Positions 7,773-16,247 of a DNA stretch of 18,527 nt are shown piece after piece. This stretch comes from Verrucomicrobiota bacterium. Lineage in GTDB: Bacteria > Verrucomicrobiota > Verrucomicrobiae > Limisphaerales > UBA11358. The notes beneath the pieces are model-generated. The model searched no databases, had not been told where the DNA came from, and worked only from the letters and a program-made list of their open reading frames with translations. A program made the position numbers and the translations under genes. The DNA lies in the NCBI GenBank assembly GCA_014860005.1, contig JACZKP010000170.1, positions 1 through 18,527 on the forward strand, given 5' to 3'. Positions within the stretch are counted from its first letter, which is position 1, and each line of letters starts with the position of its first letter.

Positions 7773-10034
7773 ATGATGAAGACCTGTTCAAGGCGGCGCG
7801 CAAAGTTGACCGGCTGGCTCGGCGTGATTCTGGCAGGTTGCGTCGTGGCGGCGGCGGACAGCCCACCATGGCGCGCGGCGCAGGGGCCATTGATGACGCG
7901 CTGGGCGGAGGAGGTCGGCCCCACCAACGCCCTGCCCGAATATCCGCGACCGCAACTGGTGCGACCCGATTGGCAGAATCTCAACGGGCTGTGGGATTAC
8001 GCGATTGTGCCGTTGAACTCCAATCGTCCACCGGTGTTCGAGGGTCAAATTCTCGTGCCGTTCCCCATCGAGTCCGCGTTGTCCGGCGTCATGCGGCGGC
8101 TGAATCAGGATCAGGCGTTGTGGTATCGGCGCGCCGTTGGGATTCCGTCGGATTGGCGCGGGCGGCGGGTGCGGTTGCATTTCGACGCGGCGGACTGGCA
8201 CACGCGCGTATTCGTCAACGGCAGTTACGTGGGCGAGCATCGCGGAGGTTACGACCGGTTCAGTTTTGACATCACCGATCGCTTGCGCTGGAACGGTGCG
8301 GAAGAGATTCTCGTGGCGGTTTCCGATCCGACCGAGGGCGATCAACCGCGTGGCAAACAATCGCGCAGACCCGAGGGGATTTTCTACACGCCATCGTCCG
8401 GCATCTGGCGGACAGTCTGGCTCGAACCCGTGCCGGCGCCCGGCCTTGACGCGCTGCGCATCACACCCGACCTGGACAGCAGCGCGGTACGGGTGCGCGC
8501 CAGCGTCAACAGCCTGGCGGAGAATTTGCGGATCGAAGCAGTGGCTTTCGCGGACGGTTCGGAAATGGGCCGCGTCACCGGTTTGCCCAACGCAGAACTG
8601 GTCTTGCCGCTTCGGACGATCCGGCCCTGGTCGCCGGACGAGCCGTTCTTGTATGACTTGCGAGTTTCGCTCGTGCAATCGAACCGCGTGCAGGATCGCG
8701 TGACAAGTTACTTCGGCATGCGGAAGGTTGCGTTAAGCAAAGATAGCGAAGGCTTCACGCGCATCACGCTGAACGATCAATTTGTTTTCCAGGTCGGCAC
8801 GCTCGATCAGGGCTTCTGGCCGGACGGCCTTTACACGGCGCCAACTGATGCGGCGTTGCGCTCGGACATCGAGTTTCTCAAGCAAGCGGGATTCAACCTT
8901 ACCCGGAAGCACGTGAAGGTGGAGCCGGAACGCTGGTATTACTGGTGCGACAAACTCGGCCTGCTGGTCTGGCAGGACATGCCCAGCGGCGACAACGCCA
9001 GCGTGGAGGGCCGGCGCCATTTCGAGGCCGAGTTGCTGCACATGGTCCAGGGGCTGCACCACCATCCTTCGATCATCCTGTGGGTGTTGTTCAACGAAGG
9101 CTGGGGTCAATACGAAACCGAACGTCTCACGCAATTGCTCAAGACTCTTGATCCGTCGCGTCTGGTGATCAATGCCAGCGGTTGGACGGATATGCGGGTG
9201 GGGGACGTGGTGGACGTTCACAGCTATCCGGGACCGGATTCGCCCGACCCCGAATCGCGGCGCGCCTCTGTGCTCGGCGAATTCGGCGGCCTGGGCTTGG
9301 CGCTGGCGGGGCACGCGTGGTCGGCGCGCAGTTGGGGTTACCTCATGTTGAAGGATGAGCCGGAACTGGCGGCGCGCTATACGCGGCTGCTCAGGCAGGT
9401 GTGGGATTTGCAGGAATGGCGCGGCTTGAGCGCGGCGGTTTATACCCAAACCTCCGATGTGGAGACCGAGTGCAACGGGCTGCTGACCTACGACCGTGTC
9501 ATGAAGCTGTCCCCCGCCATCATCCGCGCGGCGAATCGCCGTGAACCGCGCGGGGAGCCACGGCGGCTGGTGCTACCTGATGCCATGCTGGGCCACGCAG
9601 TCTGGAAATACACCATCCAGCCTCCCGGTGACGACTGGTTCAAACCCGGGTTTGACGACTCAACCTGGAAGGAAGCACCAGGCGGCTTTGGCGTGGCCGG
9701 CACGCCGGGCGCGCGGGCCAATACCGTCTGGGAAACCGCCGACATCTGGCTGCGGCGTGAATTCGGGCTGGAGGCCGGCGAGCGCGCCGGCTTGAAGCTG
9801 CGCGTCTATCACGACGAAGACGCGATGATTTATCTTAACGGCGTGCTTGCAGCAAAGCTGCCCGGTCACGTCGTTGAATATATCGAGGTGGAAGTCTCGG
9901 AAGAAGCACTGGTGGCGTTGCGGCCAGGCCGGAACACGGTGGCGGTGCATTGCCGGCAAACCACGGGAGGGCAGGGGATTGACGTGGGGATTCTGGTGAC
10001 GAAAGCCGCAAAGCCACCTGAGAACAATCAGTGA
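7773..10034 (+). CDS. Secreted GH2 glycoside hydrolase (beta-galactosidase/beta-glucuronidase-like) with C-terminal accessory domain
   Basis: 753 residues from ATG 7773. The open frame reaches back to 7575, but that would overlap the regulator and run through the repeat; 7773 (or the ATG at 7776) opens a clear signal peptide (LTGWLGVILAGCVVAAA). Domains in order: GH2 sugar-binding jelly roll (about 45-210, RPDWQNLNGLWDYAI, FVNGSYVGEHRGGYDRFSFD), an Ig-like sandwich (about 215-320), and a TIM barrel (about 325-600). The barrel has acid/base Glu442 in WVLFNEGWGQYE and nucleophile Glu503 in VLGEFGG. The last ~130 residues form an extra beta domain (WKYTIQPPGDDW, PGFDDSTW, YLNGVLAAKLPG). The reaction is retaining hydrolysis of a beta-glycoside; the exact sugar cannot be told. 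No Shine-Dalgarno is evident. Position after the sensor-regulator pair suggests induction by glycans. Confidence 0.92.
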   Translation: MMKTCSRRRAKLTGWLGVILAGCVVAAADSPPWRAAQGPLMTRWAEEVGPTNALPEYPRPQLVRPDWQNLNGLWDYAIVPLNSNRPPVFEGQILVPFPIESALSGVMRRLNQDQALWYRRAVGIPSDWRGRRVRLHFDAADWHTRVFVNGSYVGEHRGGYDRFSFDITDRLRWNGAEEILVAVSDPTEGDQPRGKQSRRPEGIFYTPSSGIWRTVWLEPVPAPGLDALRITPDLDSSAVRVRASVNSLAENLRIEAVAFADGSEMGRVTGLPNAELVLPLRTIRPWSPDEPFLYDLRVSLVQSNRVQDRVTSYFGMRKVALSKDSEGFTRITLNDQFVFQVGTLDQGFWPDGLYTAPTDAALRSDIEFLKQAGFNLTRKHVKVEPERWYYWCDKLGLLVWQDMPSGDNASVEGRRHFEAELLHMVQGLHHHPSIILWVLFNEGWGQYETERLTQLLKTLDPSRLVINASGWTDMRVGDVVDVHSYPGPDSPDPESRRASVLGEFGGLGLALAGHAWSARSWGYLMLKDEPELAARYTRLLRQVWDLQEWRGLSAAVYTQTSDVETECNGLLTYDRVMKLSPAIIRAANRREPRGEPRRLVLPDAMLGHAVWKYTIQPPGDDWFKPGFDDSTWKEAPGGFGVAGTPGARANTVWETADIWLRREFGLEAGERAGLKLRVYHDEDAMIYLNGVLAAKLPGHVVEYIEVEVSEEALVALRPGRNTVAVHCRQTTGGQGIDVGILVTKAAKPPENNQ

Positions 10035-10122
10035 CCCCGGCCAGGGACGGGCGATGGCAAGCGACAGCGCGCCACCACCACCAACAAGCGGCGCCAAGCA
10101 TTCACAGCGGTTCTCAGTTTGT

Positions 10123-10145
10123 GTGGCCACTTCATGCCACATGAC
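10123..10145 (+). repeat. 23-bp inverted-repeat motif, copy 2 (upstream of beta-strand-repeat protein)
   Basis: Perfect copy, here with the inverted repeat extended by one base pair (TGTGGC at 10122-10127 and GCCACA at 10136-10141). It lies 88 bases after the GH2 stop and 166 bases before the next large gene. Its last bases (ATGACA, 10141-10146) make a good -35 box for the TATAAT at 10163. Confidence 0.9.
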
Positions 10146-10168
10146 AGGCGCGGGGGTGGGCCTATAAT
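10141..10168 (+). promoter_or_regulatory. Candidate sigma-70-type promoter overlapping the 23-bp motif
   Basis: ATGACA (10141-10146, five of six matches to TTGACA) and a perfect TATAAT (10163-10168) are separated by 16 bases. A start near 10175 would give a leader of ~135 bases containing the small SD-led ORF. The -35 box is the right edge of the 23-bp motif, so a protein bound there would touch polymerase. Confidence 0.5.
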
Positions 10169-10213
10169 TGGGGAGTGTTTCAGATGTCGGGCAAGGGCTT
10201 CTTGGTTTATCCG

Positions 10214-10220
10214 GGAGGAG
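10214..10220 (+). promoter_or_regulatory. Strong Shine-Dalgarno for the leader ORF
   Basis: GGAGGAG sits 8 bases before the ATG at 10229. It stands out because I noticed no comparably strong site before the other starts I checked in this window. It decides the start of the 28-codon leader ORF. Confidence 0.7.
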
Positions 10221-10228
10221 TTACTGCC

Positions 10229-10315
10229 ATGTGCAAGAGTGCGACCTTGGTGCGCGAGGACAGGTTCGCGCGTGTTATGACCGGAAACAACCAGCATCCA
10301 ATCCAAGCAAAATGA
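10229..10315 (+). CDS. 28-residue leader ORF coupled to the beta-strand-repeat gene
   Basis: ATG at 10229 follows a strong GGAGGAG Shine-Dalgarno by 8 bases and opens a 28-codon frame. It begins MCKSATLVRED and ends HPIQAK, and its TGA (10313-10315) overlaps the ATG (10312-10314) of the 1515-residue gene in an ATGA arrangement. The large gene has no Shine-Dalgarno of its own, so ribosomes finishing the leader could restart on it (translational coupling). The peptide is basic and hydrophilic, without a signal peptide or known motif, and shows no run of one amino acid as in attenuator peptides. Whether the peptide has any function beyond coupling is unknown. An alternative view is a chance short ORF in a long untranslated leader, but the strong Shine-Dalgarno and exact overlap argue against it. 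Confidence 0.55.
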   Translation: MCKSATLVREDRFARVMTGNNQHPIQAK

Positions 10316-13300
10316 AAATCCCACAAGCATTGAAATTCCGTAATCACCTTGCCACCGCCCTTCTGGCCGGTGCGTGCCTGGCCATCGCGCCAGGTGTGCA
10401 GGCAAACGACTGGAACGCGGGTGTCGGCGACTGGAGCGACCCCGCAAACTGGATTGGCGGCGTGCCTGACAGCGCCGGCGGTTGGGCCATCGGCAACATT
10501 GGCAATGACGGCACCGCCATTGTAAGCACATCTGTACCCAGCGTCAGCGAGGCATGGGCGGGGAACAATGGCATCGCGGGTACAATCATTGTGACCAACG
10601 GCGGCACGCTAACGGTTCAAAACTGGCTGGTGGTGGGGCGCAACGGGGATCTGGGAAACACACCCTTGTCCACGCTCATTGTCAGCAGCGGCGGAGTGAT
10701 CAACAAAAGCGGTGACGGCTTTCTGCTCGGCGATGGGAATAACGGCACGGGTGAGATGATCGTCACCGGCACCGGCATCGTGAATGTGACAGGCGGCTGG
10801 AATGGCATCGGCAATGGCACCGGCGAGGGCTGGCTGACACTGCAGGACAATGCCGTTTACAATGTGTCGGGCCAGGATTGGAACATCGGTGACTGGGGCA
10901 CTGGCCGCGGCCACGCCTTCATCAAGGATAATGCCACACTTAACGTCTCCCGTTTTTGGATCGGCAAAGGTGAGTCCAGTTTCGGTGCGGTCTGGCAGAG
11001 CGGAGGAACGATTCTGGGGACTGGCGGCAACGCGAACGAATGGTGCATTGGGGGCGACAACTCTGCGGCCGCTAATGTTTTTGGTTTCTACCAGATTTCC
11101 GGTGGTGTGTTTGCGAATCCGTTCAACTTGCATATTGGTCGCTGGGGGAAGGGAGTGTTTTATCAATCGGGCGGCCTCGTTACTTTGGGCAGTTGGTCTG
11201 CGGTTGGCCGGGAGGCTAATGGCATCGGCGTGGTTTATATCACCGGCGGTGAATTTCATCACACCAACTCCAGCGGACCGGCTTTTATGATTGCCGAACA
11301 ACCCAGCCAGGGCGAGCTGACGCTGGCGGGCACGGGGCTGGTGAGTTGCGCCAACCGGTTGGTCATTGGGAATGGCGGAAATGGTTTCTTCAATTTGAAT
11401 GGCGGAACGCTCCAGGTGCCTCAAATCGTCCGATGGAACGGCTCGGGTTATCTCAACTTCAATGGCGGAACGCTCCAGGCCGCTGCGGATCAACCCGCTT
11501 TCATGGCCGGCTTGACCGAGGTGCGCGTTTATGCAGGCAATGCCATTATTGACACCGCCGGGCACGATATCAACGTCGGCCAGGCGCTCATGGACGGCGC
11601 AGGGCAGGGCGTACTCAACGTTCCCATCGTCAGCGGTGGCGAAGGCTACCAGGCACCGCCGGTCGTGCAGATTTTCGGCGACGGTTTTGGCGCGCTGGCG
11701 GTCGCCCAGATTGATCCGGCAGCCGGTACGGTGACAAACATTCTCATTACCTGTCCGGGCTACAATTACACTTCCGCTTCAGCGATCCTGGTGGGCGGTG
11801 CGCCCTCCACCGAGGCGCAGTTGGATGGAGCCGTGGTGGGTGCCGTGGCGGGTGGCGGTGTGGTGAAGAACGGCGCGGGCACGCTCACCTTGTCCGGTGG
11901 CAATTCCTACACCGGGGCGACAATCGTCAATGGCGGCACGTTGATCACCACCACCGATTCCACTGGCGCAGGTTCCTACACGGTCGCCGATAACGCGGGC
12001 TTGGGGGTTAATCTGTCGTTTGGCGGGGCACAACTCGCCATCACCGACCTCATCGTGGGTAGTACCACCGGTGCGGTGCTGGATTTGAATCTGGGTGCGT
12101 TCGGCAATCCGTTCAGCGCTCCGCTGGCGGTGATAGGCAACCTCACTGCCAATGGCGTCATCACGGTCCATATCGCCACCGCATTGCCGCAATTGGGTCA
12201 ATTCCCGCTGATTCAATATGCCAGCCGGAGTGGTGCGGGCAGCTTCGTCATCGGTTCGTTGCCCACTGGAGTAGCGGCCACGATCGTGACCAACGCGGGC
12301 GGTTCGATTGATCTCAACATCACGGCGGTTGCCGCGCCGCGTTGGGAAGGCAACGTAGCCGGTGGCGTCTGGGACATTGGTCTTACCGCCAACTGGATTG
12401 AACTCAGCACCAGCCTCCCGGCTTACTATGCGGAAGGTAACGCGGTGACCTTTGATGACACGGCCTTGGGCACCACGAGCGTGGACCTGGCCGGGACAGT
12501 CAATCCCGCCAAAGTCACAGTCAACAACAGCGCGCTGAACTACACTTTGAGCGGCAGCGGCAATATCAGTGGCACGGCCAGTTTGACCAAACAAGGCTCG
12601 GGCAGTCTGGCGTTGAACACCGTCAACGATTACACCGGCGTAACGCGTATCGAGGGCGGCACGTTGAACGTCACCAACCTGGCCAACGGCGGTCAGCCCA
12701 GCGCGATCGGCAGTGCATCCTCCGCGGTGGACAATCTCGTGCTCGTCGGCGGCACGCTCAGTTACGCCGGGCCGGCCGTTGAGCTTGACCGCGGATACTC
12801 AGTGCAAGGCGCGGCTTCAACGATTGAAACCATCAGTGATCTCCGGCTCAGTGGTCCGGTCACGGCGGGGGTCGGAAGCGGCACCCGCAAAGCGGGTGCG
12901 GGTCAACTCACCTACAAAGGAGCCGGCGTGAAGGAATTCTCTGGCGGCGCCAACCCGGGCTACAATGTCCTGGCTGGCACGCTCATACTTGACGGCACCG
13001 GCGTGGGCCAAACCAACCACAGCCAGAATGAATTCTGGGTGGGCAGCACCATTGATACCGGCGCGCACCTGATCCTGAGCAACACCGTGCTCAACGTGGA
13101 CAGTTGGCTCGCCGTCGGTCGCGGCAATGGCGCCGTGGGCAATGTTTCCACGGCCACCTTGTATGACTCGCAACTCCGCTCCGGGTCCTTCTCGATGGGA
13201 TACGATAACAACATCGCTGGCAATCTGGGTCATTCCACCCTGACCCTGAACGGGAGTTCCACTTTAACGAACAACGGTGATATGAACCTCGGGGAAAGCG

Positions 13301-14859
13301 GCGGGTCCACCGCGACCATCCTGTTGAACGACAATGCCACGCTGTATTCAGGTGGGCGCGTCCAATTGGGCTGGCATGCCGGCGCCACGGGCATATTGAC
13401 GCTTGCCGACGCCAGCAGCATGACCATCAACGCGTGGTTCCCCATCGGTAACGAAGGCGGCGTGGGCATCGTTAACCTGAAGGATGACAGCCGCCTCTGG
13501 GTTGGCTCAGATCTGAATGTCACCGACGTCAGCACCGGCGAAGGCACGTTGAACCTCCAAAACACCGCGCAAGCTTCGTTCAACAATCTCTTTGTTGGCA
13601 AAGGCGAGGGCAGCATTGGCATTATGAACCAATCCGGCGGCACGGCCCTCGGGCGCACTTCTGGAAATGAGATTCACATCGGTTTTCGTGGCCAGGGTAC
13701 TTACAACCTGATCGCCGGAAGCATTGTGGCGCCCAATCATTGGTTCATCGTCGGACGTTGGGCCACGGGTCCGGGCGAGTTCAATGTCACGGGCGGCGCC
13801 GTTATCCACGGCACTAACGATACCGGCCGCCTCTTCCGCATCGGCGAAGACGGTGCGGGCGTTCTAAACCTGAGCGGCGCCGGGGCGGTTGCGACCCACT
13901 GTAACGAAGTCACCATCGGTTGGAACGCCACGGGCGACGGCACGTTGAACCTCAACGGCGGCTCCTTCCAGGCCCGCCGTATCATCGGCGGCGCCGGCCT
14001 CAGTACGTTCAACTTCAACGGCGGCGTATTGCGCGCCGGCCCGAATGCGAATGTCAACTTCATGACGAGCCTGACCACCGCCAACGTGCTGGCTGGCGGC
14101 GCGGTCATTGACACTGCTGACCAAAACATCGGCATCGCGCAGGCGCTGCTGGATGGCGGCGGCAATGGTGGATTGACCAAGCAAGGCTTGGGCGCGCTCT
14201 ATCTCAACGGCGCGAACACCTACTTGGGCACGACGCTGGTCAACGCCGGCACGCTGGGCGGTTCGGGCGTCATCAGCGGTCCAGTGACCGTCTCGGCGGC
14301 GGGCACGCTTGCTCCCGGCACCAGCATCGGCACACTGACGATCAACAACAGCCTGACGCTCAACGGCACCACTGTCATGGAAATCAGCAAGGACGACGAC
14401 GTGCTTGCCAGCGACCTCGCAGCGGTCACGGGCAACCTTGCGTTCGGGGGCATCCTCAACGTGGTGCTCACGGGCACCAACGCGCTGGCCGTCAACGACT
14501 CGTTCAACCTGTTTGACTGGGGCACGCGGTCGGGTGAATTCACGACCGTCAATCTGCCCGAGGGTTACAGTTGGGACATCACACAGTTGACCGTGGATGG
14601 CACCATTAGTGTCACTGCCGTGGTGACGACGCCGGTGATTGATGCGCCCACCGTGACGGGCGGCAATCTGATCCTGCAAGGCACCGGCGGCACCCCGGCA
14701 GGCAGCTATCACTGGCTGACCTCAACCGACGTCGCGGCGCCGCTGGCCAACTGGACCACGAACCTTACCGGCGCGTTTGACGGCAGCGGCAGTTTCTCGA
14801 ATGCCATTCCGATCAATACCGGCGAGCCGGCGCGGTTCTTCCAGATGAAGACGCCGTAA
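10312..14859 (+). CDS. Giant exported beta-strand-repeat protein (autotransporter-associated PATR repeats, no barrel)
   Basis: 1515 residues. The ATG at 10312 opens a signal peptide (LATALLAGACLAIAPGVQA, cleavage about residue 31); upstream in-frame codons to 10168 lack a plausible start signal. The mature protein is glycine-, asparagine- and threonine-rich, with short beta-strand repeats typical of right-handed beta-helices (NLNGGTLQ, LNLSGAGAV). Three autotransporter-associated beta-strand (PATR) repeats are clear near residues 515, 757 and 1287, such as VVKNGAGTLTLSGGNSYTG and LTKQGLGALYLNGANTYLG. Two long related halves lie before the first and before the third repeat. The C-terminus ends in a short sandwich-like region and ARFFQMKTP. 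There is no outer-membrane beta-barrel and no PEP-CTERM tail, so it is not a classical autotransporter. A surface or secreted adhesin or matrix role is inferred. It is followed by a strong terminator. Confidence 0.88.
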   Translation: MKIPQALKFRNHLATALLAGACLAIAPGVQANDWNAGVGDWSDPANWIGGVPDSAGGWAIGNIGNDGTAIVSTSVPSVSEAWAGNNGIAGTIIVTNGGTLTVQNWLVVGRNGDLGNTPLSTLIVSSGGVINKSGDGFLLGDGNNGTGEMIVTGTGIVNVTGGWNGIGNGTGEGWLTLQDNAVYNVSGQDWNIGDWGTGRGHAFIKDNATLNVSRFWIGKGESSFGAVWQSGGTILGTGGNANEWCIGGDNSAAANVFGFYQISGGVFANPFNLHIGRWGKGVFYQSGGLVTLGSWSAVGREANGIGVVYITGGEFHHTNSSGPAFMIAEQPSQGELTLAGTGLVSCANRLVIGNGGNGFFNLNGGTLQVPQIVRWNGSGYLNFNGGTLQAAADQPAFMAGLTEVRVYAGNAIIDTAGHDINVGQALMDGAGQGVLNVPIVSGGEGYQAPPVVQIFGDGFGALAVAQIDPAAGTVTNILITCPGYNYTSASAILVGGAPSTEAQLDGAVVGAVAGGGVVKNGAGTLTLSGGNSYTGATIVNGGTLITTTDSTGAGSYTVADNAGLGVNLSFGGAQLAITDLIVGSTTGAVLDLNLGAFGNPFSAPLAVIGNLTANGVITVHIATALPQLGQFPLIQYASRSGAGSFVIGSLPTGVAATIVTNAGGSIDLNITAVAAPRWEGNVAGGVWDIGLTANWIELSTSLPAYYAEGNAVTFDDTALGTTSVDLAGTVNPAKVTVNNSALNYTLSGSGNISGTASLTKQGSGSLALNTVNDYTGVTRIEGGTLNVTNLANGGQPSAIGSASSAVDNLVLVGGTLSYAGPAVELDRGYSVQGAASTIETISDLRLSGPVTAGVGSGTRKAGAGQLTYKGAGVKEFSGGANPGYNVLAGTLILDGTGVGQTNHSQNEFWVGSTIDTGAHLILSNTVLNVDSWLAVGRGNGAVGNVSTATLYDSQLRSGSFSMGYDNNIAGNLGHSTLTLNGSSTLTNNGDMNLGESGGSTATILLNDNATLYSGGRVQLGWHAGATGILTLADASSMTINAWFPIGNEGGVGIVNLKDDSRLWVGSDLNVTDVSTGEGTLNLQNTAQASFNNLFVGKGEGSIGIMNQSGGTALGRTSGNEIHIGFRGQGTYNLIAGSIVAPNHWFIVGRWATGPGEFNVTGGAVIHGTNDTGRLFRIGEDGAGVLNLSGAGAVATHCNEVTIGWNATGDGTLNLNGGSFQARRIIGGAGLSTFNFNGGVLRAGPNANVNFMTSLTTANVLAGGAVIDTADQNIGIAQALLDGGGNGGLTKQGLGALYLNGANTYLGTTLVNAGTLGGSGVISGPVTVSAAGTLAPGTSIGTLTINNSLTLNGTTVMEISKDDDVLASDLAAVTGNLAFGGILNVVLTGTNALAVNDSFNLFDWGTRSGEFTTVNLPEGYSWDITQLTVDGTISVTAVVTTPVIDAPTVTGGNLILQGTGGTPAGSYHWLTSTDVAAPLANWTTNLTGAFDGSGSFSNAIPINTGEPARFFQMKTP

Positions 14860-14882
14860 TTTGACTCCTGTGGGGTAATATC

Positions 14883-14912
14883 AAGGGGCGTCCCTTCGGG
14901 GGCGCCCTTTTT
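14883..14912 (+). terminator. Intrinsic terminator with UUCG tetraloop
   Basis: GGGCGTCCC (14886-14894) pairs with GGGGCGCCC (14899-14907) with one G-U pair. The stem closes a C(UUCG)G tetraloop and is extended by A-U pairs. Five T follow (14908-14912). It lies 26 bases after the stop of the beta-strand-repeat gene and should end that transcript, leaving the pseudopilin gene to its own promoter. Confidence 0.9.
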
Positions 14913-14945
14913 ATGGCCATGTCATCCGAACACTCAGCGCAACCT

Positions 14946-15120
14946 GGAAAACACCAAACATCAAAATCCAAACACCAGGAAAACATCAAGCTTCAGGCGG
15001 GTGGCGGGCAGGGCGGCAACCCTCAGCTCTCCGAATCCTATCCTGTGTTCCTGACGTTTTGCGGATGTGGACTTGGTTATTTGGTTATTCGGAGTTGGAG
15101 GTTTGGTATTTGGTGCTTCC
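14946..15120. repeat. MITE/REP-like element with imperfect 30-bp inverted ends
   Basis: The left arm (14946-14976, starting GGAAAACACCAAACATC) and the reverse complement of the right arm (15090-15120, starting GGAAGCACCAAATACC) agree at most positions over about 30 bases. They are ACC/CAAA-rich compared with the neighbouring genes. The ~110 bases between them show no gene. It sits between the terminator and the third 23-bp motif and resembles small non-coding repeats common in this phylum. Confidence 0.5.
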
Positions 15121-15125
15121 CCATT

Positions 15126-15148
15126 GTGGCCACTTCATGCCACATGAC
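15126..15148 (+). repeat. 23-bp inverted-repeat motif, copy 3 (upstream of pseudopilin gene)
   Basis: Perfect copy, with the inverted repeat extended to TGTGGC/GCCACA (15125-15144). It ends 36 bases before the pseudopilin ATG. A strong terminator lies between it and the preceding gene, so any transcription of the pseudopilin gene should start in this spacer, supporting a promoter or operator role. Confidence 0.9.
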
Positions 15149-15184
15149 GGAGTGATTTGACGCGCGTAACTTGAGATTAGCAAA

Positions 15185-15985
<801 letters not shown>

Positions 15986-16015
15986 GTTGCCGCTGCGGAC
16001 GTCAGGAAGCGGATT

Positions 16016-16167
16016 TGGAGTGCGGTGACTCGTCACCGCTTTTAGCGCCGGGCCGACTTGTCGGTTCGGCAGAGCCGCGTTTAGCGGCTCGTGGAAAACG
16101 GGACGTCCGTTTGCATTTGGCGGCGACAAGTTGCCTGCGGAAAGCGCGGACAAGTCCGCGCACTCCA
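16016..16167. repeat. 152-bp hairpin-array element with related inverted ends
   Basis: The element starts TGGAGTGCG and ends with its complement. Inside are consecutive short hairpins: GCGGTGAC/GTCACCGC (16022-16039), CCGAC/GTCGG (16053-16064), GAGCCGC/GCGGCTC (16072-16090), GGCGAC/GTTGCC (16122-16135) and GCGCGGAC/GTCCGCGC (16144-16161), plus the palindrome GGACGTCC (16101-16108). Most share a GAC-NN-GTC core. It fills most of the spacer between the pseudopilin stop and the DUF4965 gene. Probably a REP/MITE-like mobile repeat; a role in RNA stability or termination is possible. Confidence 0.7.
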
Positions 16168-16247
16168 AGGCTGGCGCGCGGCGGGACAGGATGGGTATTC
16201 GTTGGGACATGGCGTGAAAGAAAGAAAGAAGAAAAGGGTTTCTGATT

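Noticed and set aside
10168..10311. Upstream extension of the beta-strand-repeat frame to the TTG at 10168
   Set aside because: It would overlap the TATAAT box and place 48 residues before an otherwise complete signal peptide at 10312.
10609..11565. Long antisense open frames opposite the beta-strand-repeat gene (also 11779-12594 and 13864-14712)
   Set aside because: They mirror a GC-rich, repeat-rich coding strand, have no recognisable domain or ribosome site, and the + frame is clearly coding with a signal peptide and PATR repeats.
14913..15155. 80-codon ORF after the terminator
   Set aside because: It reads through the ACCAAA-rich inverted repeat and the 23-bp motif, starts on the terminator T-run without a ribosome site, and has no protein-like pattern.
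16015..16245. 76-codon ORF starting MECGDSSPL
   Set aside because: It is a translation of the hairpin-array repeat. The peptide comes from the palindromic DNA and is not a likely protein.
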